Part shown: in pieces, positions 49,559-57,727 of the stretch
How positions within the stretch are numbered: the first letter of the stretch is position 1
How the letters are laid out: every line of letters begins with the position of its first letter
DNA from: Thermus sp. 2.9
GTDB lineage: Bacteria > Deinococcota > Deinococci > Deinococcales > Thermaceae
Assembly: GCF_000794385.1 (NCBI RefSeq)
Contig: NZ_JTJB01000039.1
Location: 38,767-102,766, forward strand
Direction of reading: 5' to 3'
DNA: 64,000 nt
The notes under the pieces: model-generated
Seen by the model: the letters and a program-made list of their open reading frames with translations, nothing else
Database searches by the model: none
Told to the model about the DNA's origin: nothing
Program-made: the position numbers and the translations under genes

Positions 49559-52500
49559 CGGCTACCTCCGAAGAAGTCCAGGCGTAGGTAGAGGCCCTCG
49601 GGCTGGAGGAGGCTTTCGCCGAAGCCGTAGCCCAGGTTGAGCCAGAGCCCGTCCAGGGCCCGAAGGCTCCCCTCTACGCTATAGACCAAGCGGTCTGTGC
49701 CGGTGCCGGGTTGGAAGACGTAGTAGAGGGCGCCCCCCAGGCCAAACCGCTCCGTGAGGTAGAGGTTGGCCCCAAGGCCCAGCTGGTAGGTGTTGGCGGC
49801 GGGGTCTTGGGGCTTCAGGCGGTAGGCGAAGCCGGGTCGGAGCTGGAAGCCCGGCTGGTGGTAGGCGAGGAGGGCTTCCCCCTCCAGGACGGGTTCAGCC
49901 TCCCAGGTGAGGCGGTGATAGGTGAGGACGTTCACCTGGGAAGCGAAGAGGGCGTAGGCCACGGTGAAGCGGGCCCTGGCCTCGGGAAGGACTTGAAAGG
50001 CGAAGTCGGCCGAGAGGGTGTTCTCCTCGTCCAGGCTTCCCGCCGCCCCGCCCCGGAGGACCAGCTTGGCCTCCTCTCCCAAGGAGGTTTCCGCCCCTAA
50101 GGTGGCCACGAAGTCCGCCGCCTTGTACCGGGCGGCGAAGCCGAAGGCGGTGAGGGTTTCCCCCGTGCTGAAGCGGCGCTCCAGCCCGGCGGAGAGGTTT
50201 AGGCTGAGCCGCTCCGTGAGGGGGAAGGGAGCCTCGAGGCCAAAGCGGGCCCGGTTCCCCTCCCCGCTCGCCGTGGGAAGCTCGTAGGCCAGGGCCAGGT
50301 TGGCGTCCCCAAGCCGCTGGCGGAGGCCCAGGGTGCCGAAGACCCCCTCGCCCCAGGTGTAGCCCAGGCCTCCTTCCAAGCTCAGGTTGGGGTCCAGGGG
50401 CCAGGCGGCGTCCAGGCGGGTGATGGCCCGCCCCACGCTGAAGGGCTGCGTGTGGGTGAGGAGGAGCTTCGCCCGCCCCTCCTCATACCCCGCCCGCCCC
50501 AAGAGGGCCCAAGCCCCATCGCCCCAGAGGTACCCGAGGCCCGCCCCTAGGGTGAAGGGCTTGGGCCGATACTCCAGCAGGAGGGAAGTCTGCGCTGGGG
50601 TGGTGTGCTCCAGGGCCACCCCCAAGGGGCCCTCCTCGTAGGCCAGGCGGGCCTGGCCTTGGAGGGCGGCCATCCCTTGGCGGAGGTCATCCGCCCGGAG
50701 GTCCCCCCTCAGGCGGAAGGCCCCAAGGCGGGCCTCGGCCCCGAAGGCCAGGCCAAAGCGCCCGTCAGCGTAGGTGCCCTTGAGGGAGAGGCGGCTCCCC
50801 TCCTCCTCGTAGCCCGCCTCCGCCCCGAAGCGCCAGGCGCCCAGGTAGGCGGCGGAAAGCCCGAAGCGGAAGCCCTCCTTCTCGTACACCGCCCCCAGGC
50901 CGTAGGCCAGGAGGTCCCGGGGGGCGTCCGCTGGGGCGTAGCGGGCGAGGAGGTACACGGGGGCGAGGTCGGGGGTGGTGGGGAAGAGGGGTCGGGAAAG
51001 CTGCAGGTTGCCGAGCTCGTCCACCGCGTAGTCCTTGCCCGCCACCAGGGGGGTTTCCCGGGCCCCCTCCACCAAGGTGAGGGTGAGGCTTCCCGGCTTG
51101 GGCCTCTGGGAGAGGCGGTAGAAGGCGGTTCCGTCTGGGACGATCACCTCCTCCACCTCGTCCCGGGGGAGGAGGGCCAGGAAGCCCTCGAGGCGCGCCT
51201 CCCCCCGGGTGCTGAGGCGGAGGGCGGTGGCCTCAGGTAAAGCGGCCCCTAGGGAAGCCCGTTCGTAGCTCAGGGAAAACTCCGCCTGATCGTAGCGGAA
51301 GGCGATGGAGTCGTCGGAGGTGAGGGGGCGCTTGGCCTCGGTGGCGGCCCCGGTGACGGGGAAGCGGTCTTGGGCGAGCTCCTTTCCAAGGCCACCCGTG
51401 GTGTCCAGGGCCAGCTGGCCCTGGCCCGAAAGGATGGGGCCCTCGGCGTAGGCGCGCGCTAGGCCGAAAAGCCGGAGGTCCTCCAGGCGAAGCCCCGTCA
51501 CGCTCCGCCCCAAGGCCACCCCCACGCTCCCCTGGGCGAGCCACAGGCCCTCCTTCCGCTCCCCGGCGAAGAACCTGGCCTGGGTTTGGAGCTCGTTGAA
51601 CCGGGCCCGCACCCCAAACTCCTTGGGGGCGAGGAGGGGCTTAAGGAGGACCTCCGCCCGGCCGTCCTTGAGGAGGACCTGGTAGCCCGAGATCTCCAAG
51701 AAGGCGTCGGGGTTTAAGGGCTCCAGGTCCGCCTCGAGGGTGACGGGCCCAAAGCCCGTGGCGAGGCCGTTTTCGTCCAGGGCCTCCACCAGCACCCGGA
51801 TGGGGGTGCGCCCGTCCGCCTTGGCCTCCAGGAGGGAAAGCCGCAGGCGCGTGGGGTTTCCGGCCCGGAAGACCTCGAGGCGGTCCTGGGCCACCCCTTC
51901 CACCTCCAAGACGTTCCGCCCCACCGCCAGGGGCACCCCGTAGTACTCCAGGCGCTGCCAGCCCCGCCCCTCGTCCAGCTCCGCCTTGCCCAGGCGGTCT
52001 TGGCCGATGGGCTGGCCGTTCACCTTGAGGGTGAGGGAGCCCAGGGGGGCTTCCAGCACCACCCGGATGGCCTCCCGGTCGCGGAAGACCTCGCCCTCCC
52101 TAGGCTCGCGGATCACGCCCCGCCGCTCCGCCACTAGGGGCTTGGCCTTCCGGTAGTCCTCCAGGGTGGCCTTGCCCTTCAGGTACACCTCCCGCCCCCC
52201 GGCGAGGAGGGTGAGGGCGGGCTCGGCCAAGGGGGGCAGGGCCCGCTCGTGGCGCAGGGTGAGGCGCACCTCCCCCTCCTTTAGGAGGGGAAGGCGCCAG
52301 TAAAGCGCCTTCCCGTCCGTGAGGGGGTCTTCCAGGGGAAGGGTCTTTTCCCCTTCCTGGAGCCTGGCGCTACCGGGAACGTACTCCGCCCCCTCGGGCA
52401 AGGGGAAGGCCAAGAGGAGCCCTTCCCCTTCCCCTTCTACTCGGAAGGGGAGGCGCACCTCGGAAACCCTTTCCGGGGTGAGGAGGGGAAGGGCCACCAC

Positions 52501-53805
52501 GCTGGCCTCGGCGGGGAAGGCGGCGGGGGTGTCCCCGAGGAAGGCGCTCGCCCGGTTCACGTGGGCCCCAGGGGGGACGCCCTCGGCCTTCAGGGTGAAG
52601 GCCTTCACCTCCCCCGGCCCGAGTTCCCCTTCCCAGTCCAGGCCCTTCATGGCGAGCCCCTTGGGGGGCGTGTCTAGGAGGCGGACGCGAACCGGGTGGT
52701 CCGCCGGGTTTTCCACCCGGAGGAGGAAGACCGCCTCCGTGCCCTCCAGGACCCGGGGGGCTAGGGCCTCCTTGGTGAGCTTCAGGAGGAGGCGGGCCAG
52801 GGGGGTTTCCGCCCGCAAGGTGCCCCCCTCGTGGCGCAGGGTGGCCTGGCAGGTGCCCTCCCGTTCCTCCCCGAAGCGCACCCGAGCCTGGTAGGTGTGA
52901 ACCCGCCGCCCTCCGGGGGCCAAGGTGCCCTCAAAGCGGGCCTCCGCCGGCTCCAGGAAGTCGGGGCAGGCGTCCTCCAGGGTGTAGCGCAAGGGGGCTT
53001 CCCCATGGTTTTCCACCACCAGGCGGTGTTCCACCACCTCGCCCGGGAGGTAGCGGCGGAAGGGTAGCTCGCGGGTGAGGGTGGGCTTGGGCAAAAGGAC
53101 CTCCACCCCCGCCTCGGCCCGGGCCAGCACCTCTTCGCCCTTAAGGAGCTCCGCCCGGTTCACCAAGACCCCCTCGCCCACCGCGCGGAAGGCCACCTCG
53201 TAGCTCCGTCCCTGGCGGGGCTCCAGGTAGACCTCCTGGTCCAGGCCGGGGCCCTCGAGGCCCGCCCCCCCCAGGTCCCTTAGGCGCACGCGGCCGGGCT
53301 CGTCCCCTTGGTTCACCACGGTGAGGCGGAATCGGGCCTCCTCCCCCTTGGCCACCCTTGGGGTAAGGGCTTCCTTGGCGAGGGTGAAGGCGGCGGGGCG
53401 GAAGAAGTCCACCTGGGCCGAGCGCTCCAAGCCGAAGGGAAGGAGGCGGCCTTTCACCTGGTAGCTTCCCCTAGGCCCCTTGAGCTCCAGGGGAAGCTCC
53501 AAGGGCCTGTCCTTGGAGAGGGGCCCGGTGAGGCGGGTGGGGGAGAGGGGCTCGAGCTCCGGGGGAAGGTCCAGGAAAAGCTCCGCCGGGATGAGGCCAG
53601 GGTAAGGGGTGGTGGCCCTTAGGAGAAGCCTCGCCGCCTCCCCTTCGGGGTGGCGCTGGGTTTCGGGGGTGAGGGTGAGGGTTACCCTTGGCCTAACCCG
53701 GAAGACCACTTCCTTTTCCTCCCCGGGGAGGAGACCCACTTCCCTGGGCCCCGTGGCCTCGGCCCCCTCCACCTGGAAGGCGAGGGGGTAGGTGCCGGGC
53801 TTCAA
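49555..53805 (-). CDS. Giant surface protein with C-terminal outer-membrane beta-barrel (3' frame)
   Basis: 1416 residues if started at the TTG at 53805; no ATG or good ribosome site is present, and the frame is probably the continuation of the preceding gene. From the N-terminus: end of a PEGA-like domain, then three NEW3/DUF11-like sandwiches near 137, 240 and 340 (LTPRVAKGEEARFRLTVVNQ, LPGEVVEHRLVVENHGEAPL, VLEGTEAVFLLRVENPADHP). A module with LGSLTLKVNGQPIGQDRLG lies near 570-650, then an invasin-like Ig domain (KADGRTPIRVLVEALDENGL) near 653-745. From about 745 to the end, amphipathic strands such as FGLSAAYLGAWRFGAEAGYE indicate a beta-barrel of twenty or more strands. It overlaps the next gene by 4 bp. 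Confidence 0.8.
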   Translation of the reverse strand: MKPGTYPLAFQVEGAEATGPREVGLLPGEEKEVVFRVRPRVTLTLTPETQRHPEGEAARLLLRATTPYPGLIPAELFLDLPPELEPLSPTRLTGPLSKDRPLELPLELKGPRGSYQVKGRLLPFGLERSAQVDFFRPAAFTLAKEALTPRVAKGEEARFRLTVVNQGDEPGRVRLRDLGGAGLEGPGLDQEVYLEPRQGRSYEVAFRAVGEGVLVNRAELLKGEEVLARAEAGVEVLLPKPTLTRELPFRRYLPGEVVEHRLVVENHGEAPLRYTLEDACPDFLEPAEARFEGTLAPGGRRVHTYQARVRFGEEREGTCQATLRHEGGTLRAETPLARLLLKLTKEALAPRVLEGTEAVFLLRVENPADHPVRVRLLDTPPKGLAMKGLDWEGELGPGEVKAFTLKAEGVPPGAHVNRASAFLGDTPAAFPAEASVVALPLLTPERVSEVRLPFRVEGEGEGLLLAFPLPEGAEYVPGSARLQEGEKTLPLEDPLTDGKALYWRLPLLKEGEVRLTLRHERALPPLAEPALTLLAGGREVYLKGKATLEDYRKAKPLVAERRGVIREPREGEVFRDREAIRVVLEAPLGSLTLKVNGQPIGQDRLGKAELDEGRGWQRLEYYGVPLAVGRNVLEVEGVAQDRLEVFRAGNPTRLRLSLLEAKADGRTPIRVLVEALDENGLATGFGPVTLEADLEPLNPDAFLEISGYQVLLKDGRAEVLLKPLLAPKEFGVRARFNELQTQARFFAGERKEGLWLAQGSVGVALGRSVTGLRLEDLRLFGLARAYAEGPILSGQGQLALDTTGGLGKELAQDRFPVTGAATEAKRPLTSDDSIAFRYDQAEFSLSYERASLGAALPEATALRLSTRGEARLEGFLALLPRDEVEEVIVPDGTAFYRLSQRPKPGSLTLTLVEGARETPLVAGKDYAVDELGNLQLSRPLFPTTPDLAPVYLLARYAPADAPRDLLAYGLGAVYEKEGFRFGLSAAYLGAWRFGAEAGYEEEGSRLSLKGTYADGRFGLAFGAEARLGAFRLRGDLRADDLRQGMAALQGQARLAYEEGPLGVALEHTTPAQTSLLLEYRPKPFTLGAGLGYLWGDGAWALLGRAGYEEGRAKLLLTHTQPFSVGRAITRLDAAWPLDPNLSLEGGLGYTWGEGVFGTLGLRQRLGDANLALAYELPTASGEGNRARFGLEAPFPLTERLSLNLSAGLERRFSTGETLTAFGFAARYKAADFVATLGAETSLGEEAKLVLRGGAAGSLDEENTLSADFAFQVLPEARARFTVAYALFASQVNVLTYHRLTWEAEPVLEGEALLAYHQPGFQLRPGFAYRLKPQDPAANTYQLGLGANLYLTERFGLGGALYYVFQPGTGTDRLVYSVEGSLRALDGLWLNLGYGFGESLLQPEGLYLRLDFFGGSR

Positions 53806-54944
53806 GGCAAACAGGGCTTCCCCGCCACCTGCTTGGCCTCGCCTGCGAGGAGGAGGGTCCCTTCCCCGGGCCTATCCCCGGGGAGGTCCAGGACGACCCG
53901 GACCCTTAGCCTCGCCTCCGGCGCCCGCACCACAAAGGTCACCCTGCCCCCAGGGCAGCCGAAGCGGGCCCGGTTTCCCTCAATCACCACCGCTCCTTCC
54001 CCCCGCGCCTCCAGGAGGCGGTAGCCTTGGGGAAGCTCCAGGAGGGCGAGGCCTTCTTCGGTGAGGGTGGGTTTAAGGTCCAGGGGTTTTCCCCCCTCAT
54101 CCACCACCCGCACCTCCCTGGGGCCCGGTGCCACCACTTGGAAGCGGTCTTCGGCCAGGGCCAGGCACGCCTTCACCTGGAAGGCGAAGGTGTTGGAGTA
54201 CTGCTTGGCCGTGGGGGGCTGGGCGAAGAGGAAGCGGGTGACGCCGGGGAGGCGCAGGGTGTACTCGGCCCAAGCCCGGTCCCCAGAAACGGGCCGCTCC
54301 TCCACCTGGCCGTTGGGGAGGAGGACCCGGGAAAGGAGCTCCTCGGGGCCGTCTTCGTCGTAGAAGCGCACGGGGAGGGGAAGGAGTTCTTTAGCAGCCT
54401 CCAGGGCGAAGGCCTCCACGAACCGCCCCCGCTCCCCGGGGAGCTGCCGCAGGGTGAGGCCTGGGCTCTGGTCCCTCACGTCCACCACCTGCATCCTCGG
54501 GTCAAGCCGCACGGAGAACCCTTCCGCTCGGAGGACGAAGGCGTTTTTCCCCAGGCCCTCAAACCGGGCCACCAGGCGGTAGACCTCCCCCTTCTCCAGC
54601 TTGCCCCGGAAGAACTCCACCTCCCGGTGGGGCTCCACCCCAAAGACGGCCCGGCGCAGGAGCGTGTCCCCCCGGTAAAGCTCGTAGACCGCCCTCACTT
54701 CCCCCTTGCCCCCGTCATAGCGCTCGTCCCCCAGCTCGGGCTTGCCCTTTAGGGCGCTCCGGTAGTCCTCGGGGTCAAAGCCGGGGGAGTAGAGGAGGAG
54801 GCGGCCCTCCTCACCCGTGGGGAGGAGCCAGGCCTCGAGGCGGTCCAGCTCCCATTCCAGGCCGGTTCCCACCAGGGTGGCCTTGAGCTCCACGCCTTGG
54901 GCAAAGGCAAAGGAAAGGAGAAAAAAGGTCCACAAGCGCTTCAT
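53802..54944 (-). CDS. Giant surface protein, N-terminal frame
   Basis: 380 residues with a signal peptide (MKRLWTFFLLSFAFAQ). The mature part is a beta-rich region (ELYRGDTLLRRAVFGVEPHR, VEFFRGKLEKGEVYRLVARF) with two cysteines near 270 and 330. It ends in a PEGA-like stretch (PGDRPGEGTLLLAGEAKQVA), which stops after GKPCLP in the wrong frame. One extra base at the C-run 53820-53823 would join it to ALFALKPGTYPLAFQVEG of the downstream frame and complete the PEGA domain. I therefore think this and the next frame were one gene of about 1,796 residues. The ATG overlaps the upstream gene by 4 bp. Confidence 0.75.
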   Translation of the reverse strand: MKRLWTFFLLSFAFAQGVELKATLVGTGLEWELDRLEAWLLPTGEEGRLLLYSPGFDPEDYRSALKGKPELGDERYDGGKGEVRAVYELYRGDTLLRRAVFGVEPHREVEFFRGKLEKGEVYRLVARFEGLGKNAFVLRAEGFSVRLDPRMQVVDVRDQSPGLTLRQLPGERGRFVEAFALEAAKELLPLPVRFYDEDGPEELLSRVLLPNGQVEERPVSGDRAWAEYTLRLPGVTRFLFAQPPTAKQYSNTFAFQVKACLALAEDRFQVVAPGPREVRVVDEGGKPLDLKPTLTEEGLALLELPQGYRLLEARGEGAVVIEGNRARFGCPGGRVTFVVRAPEARLRVRVVLDLPGDRPGEGTLLLAGEAKQVAGKPCLP

Positions 54945-57628
54945 GGGTACCTCCAGCGCACCTCGGGGTCGGTGAGTTGGGCCTCTCCCACCTCGTAGGT
55001 CAGGGTTTCCTCGCCCTGGAACTCCGGGTAGGCGAACACCTTAGCTCCTCCTTGCGGCAGGGGATCGGTGAGGGTGAACTCGGGTAGGGGCTCGGCGCTC
55101 CGCAGGCGGAGCTCCACCAGCCACTTGTCCCCGAGGCAAAGGAGCCTTTTTTCCACCACCAAGGGTCCCATGCGCAGGGTGGTGGCGCGCTCCACCCGCA
55201 CGGAGCCCTTGGGGGGGCGGAGGGGGAAGTCCACCACCGTGGCCCCCTGGACCAGGGCCCGCTTGCGGTACCCCTCCCCCAGGTTCTCCGGCATGGCCCG
55301 GGGGGGAAAGGGGGCGGAGGCCGGGTCCAGCATCACCTGGTGGAGGCCCGAAAGGTCGCGGAAGGCGTAGCGCCCCGCCGCGTCGGTGAGGGCCTGGAGG
55401 CCATTGGCGAGGAGCACCCTAGCCCCGGGGAGGGGGATGTCCCCTGGGCTAAAGACCCCGTCATCGTCCAGGTCCAGGAAGACCCGGCCCAGGAGGACCC
55501 CCCCCAGGGCGAAGGGCCCAAGGTCCAGCTGCGCCACGGCTTGGGCCTTGCCGCTCGCCGTCACCGCTCCCTGGCCGCTCACACCCAAGGCTTCTGCGGT
55601 GTTCACGAGCTCCCGCGGGGCCCCGGGCAGCACCCTCAGGCGGTACTCCAGGCAGACCCGCCCCTTGGCGGGCAGGGAAAGCCCTTCCCACACCAGCTTG
55701 CCCTCCACCACCTGGGGCTCTTGGGGGGCTTTCTCGCCGCAGCCCAGGAAGGCGGTGCCGGGCTCATAGCGGGTGCCGGGGGGCGGGGTGTCCACCAGGC
55801 GCGCGGTGAGGGGGGCGGGGGAGGGGTTTTCCAGGATGAGGCGGTAGGTGAGGAGGTCGCCGATGCGGGCTTCCTTTGGGCCCACCTCCTTCCGCAGGAG
55901 GAGGTTCACGCCGAAGACGGGGTGGCGCACGGGGTTGGACCCCACGGGGTTGGGCACCTCCTTTGCCCTAAGGAGGAAGGTGTTTTCCACCAGGGCGTCG
56001 TCCGGGGCATCCGGCCGCACCCGCACCCGTAGAGTTAGGAGGGTTTCCCCAAGGGGCAGGGCATCAAGGCGCCACACCACCTTGTGGCCCGCGGGGTCGT
56101 ACGCTCCCCCGTGGGAAGCCTTCAGGAACTCCAGGTGGGGGCTCAGGGCGTCCTCCACCACCACCTGGGCGAGGGGGGCGAAGGCGTTTTGCACCTTAAG
56201 GGTGTAGGTGACCTCCTGCCCGGGGCGCAGGGTGGTGCCGGGGGCGGGGTCGGCCTCCTTCTGGAGCGTTAGGGCGCCCCGCGGCGCCACCTCTAGGGTG
56301 TCCCACGTGGCGTTTTCCGCCCCCGTGGCCTGGGAGCGGGCCACCACGCTGGCGGTGAAGGTGCGGGCGTCTTGGGCCAGGTAGCAGACCTGGAAGTCCT
56401 TTTGCGCCCCCGCCTCGAGGACCAAGGGGTTGGCCAGGGGCGTTCCCTCCAGGTCCTCCAGCCAGACGCTTACCCCCGCGGGCACTTCCTCCACCCGCAG
56501 GGAGTAGGCGTCTTGGGCGGTGCCGGCGTTTTCTAGGGTGTGGCGGAAGCAGACGGGCTGCCCCGCCAAGGCCCTTTCCGCCTGGCGGTCGTCCGCCGAG
56601 CCCTCCCCGCCGGGTAGGGCCCGGGGATTGCCCTGGGGCCCCAGGTGGTGCCTGAAGAGGGGAAGCACCCGGGTCACGGCCCTGCCCTCCGCCGGGCCTC
56701 CATCCCCTCGGGCCACCGCCCGGTTTTCCACCTCGCCGGGGGGTGTGCCCTCGGATACCCGGAGGCGGAAGGTGAGAAGGGCCTCTTCCCCTGGGAGGAG
56801 GCGCGCCAGGCTTAGCCGCACCCCCCGCACGGCAGGGGGTTCGGTGGCCCCCCAGCTGGCGCCGTCAAAGTAGGCGATCTCGCCCTTCCGGGCGCTGGCG
56901 GAGCCGGGCACGAAGGGGAAGGGGAGGGGAAGGTCTTCCAGCGTCACGTTCAGGGCCTCCACATCGCCCAGGTTGAGTACCCGGAGGCTTACCGTCACCT
57001 CCCCCCCCGGGAGGGCGGTGGGGGTCATGCTCTTTTCTACGTGCAGGGCAGGGCCGGAGGCGGCCCGCACCCTTGCCCAGTTCTCCCGGTCCTCCTCCCC
57101 GCCGGGGCAACGGGCGAGGGGGGTGAGGAGGAGGCCACCGCTGGCGCTCAAAGGGAGCTTAACCCGAAGGACCAGGCGGAGGCTTTCCCCCATGCCCAAG
57201 GTGGCCTCGGTGATGGGATTGCCGTTGGGGATGCCGTCCCCGTTGGGGTCCGGGAAGATGAGGACCTCTTCCGGGGAAAAGTCCCGGGCACCGAGGAGGT
57301 GGCCCAGGGAGAAGGTGAAGCGGTCGTTGCCCCCGTTGGTGAGGAGGTAGGGGAGGTAGGCGTAGCCCCCGGGGCTTCCCTGGGCCACCTGCCCCGGGGC
57401 CGCTTGGGTGCCGTCGGGCCCGAGGAGGGGAACGCAAAGGGCCTCAACCACCGTCTCCACCACGTTGGAGAGGTAGCGCGCCTCCCCCACCTGGGCCGCG
57501 GCTTGGTTGCGGATCACCGCGCCCGCCGGGGTGAGGGCCAGGACGAAGGAGGTGAGGAGGGGAAGTAGGGCGAGCATCCCCCTCAGGCTTCCTTGGCTCC
57601 TTTGCCCTCGCCATCCCATCGGCTTCAT
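54941..57628 (-). CDS. Secreted DUF11-repeat protein (895 aa)
   Basis: ATG 57628 follows GGGGAGG. A longer-than-usual signal peptide ends near ALTPAGAVIRNQAAA, the same motif that begins the mature 900-residue paralogue upstream. DUF11-type domains start near 196 (HVEKSMTPTALPGGEVTVSL), 453 (LQKEADPAPGTTLRPGQEVT) and 574 (LRKEVGPKEARIGDLLTYRL). A prealbumin-like/SdrD-B module with an acidic calcium-like loop (GRVFLDLDDDGVFSPGDIPL) begins near 713. Several cysteines could form disulfides outside the cell. It is poorer in Asn/Thr than the 900-residue protein. The stop overlaps the next gene (ATGA). Function unknown. Confidence 0.85.
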   Translation of the reverse strand: MKPMGWRGQRSQGSLRGMLALLPLLTSFVLALTPAGAVIRNQAAAQVGEARYLSNVVETVVEALCVPLLGPDGTQAAPGQVAQGSPGGYAYLPYLLTNGGNDRFTFSLGHLLGARDFSPEEVLIFPDPNGDGIPNGNPITEATLGMGESLRLVLRVKLPLSASGGLLLTPLARCPGGEEDRENWARVRAASGPALHVEKSMTPTALPGGEVTVSLRVLNLGDVEALNVTLEDLPLPFPFVPGSASARKGEIAYFDGASWGATEPPAVRGVRLSLARLLPGEEALLTFRLRVSEGTPPGEVENRAVARGDGGPAEGRAVTRVLPLFRHHLGPQGNPRALPGGEGSADDRQAERALAGQPVCFRHTLENAGTAQDAYSLRVEEVPAGVSVWLEDLEGTPLANPLVLEAGAQKDFQVCYLAQDARTFTASVVARSQATGAENATWDTLEVAPRGALTLQKEADPAPGTTLRPGQEVTYTLKVQNAFAPLAQVVVEDALSPHLEFLKASHGGAYDPAGHKVVWRLDALPLGETLLTLRVRVRPDAPDDALVENTFLLRAKEVPNPVGSNPVRHPVFGVNLLLRKEVGPKEARIGDLLTYRLILENPSPAPLTARLVDTPPPGTRYEPGTAFLGCGEKAPQEPQVVEGKLVWEGLSLPAKGRVCLEYRLRVLPGAPRELVNTAEALGVSGQGAVTASGKAQAVAQLDLGPFALGGVLLGRVFLDLDDDGVFSPGDIPLPGARVLLANGLQALTDAAGRYAFRDLSGLHQVMLDPASAPFPPRAMPENLGEGYRKRALVQGATVVDFPLRPPKGSVRVERATTLRMGPLVVEKRLLCLGDKWLVELRLRSAEPLPEFTLTDPLPQGGAKVFAYPEFQGEETLTYEVGEAQLTDPEVRWRYP

Positions 57629-57691
57629 CCTCCCCGGTCCCCGTGAAAACCTTGCGAAAATTCTTCTTAAATTGCCTCTCGGTTTTTAAGG

Positions 57692-57721
57692 GGCCCGCCC
57701 CGGGAAACCCCGGGGCGGGCC
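57692..57721 (-). terminator. Strong hairpin between the two large DUF11 genes
   Basis: GGCCCGCCCCGGG (57692-57704) and CCCGGGGCGGGCC (57709-57721) form a perfect 13 bp stem with a 4-base loop, 6 bp after the stop of the 900-residue protein. On the minus strand it is followed by CCTTAAAAACC, not a T-run, so it may be a partial terminator or an mRNA 3' stabiliser. The AT-rich 60 bp beyond could hold a promoter for the downstream genes. Confidence 0.55.
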
Positions 57722-57727
57722 GAAAGG

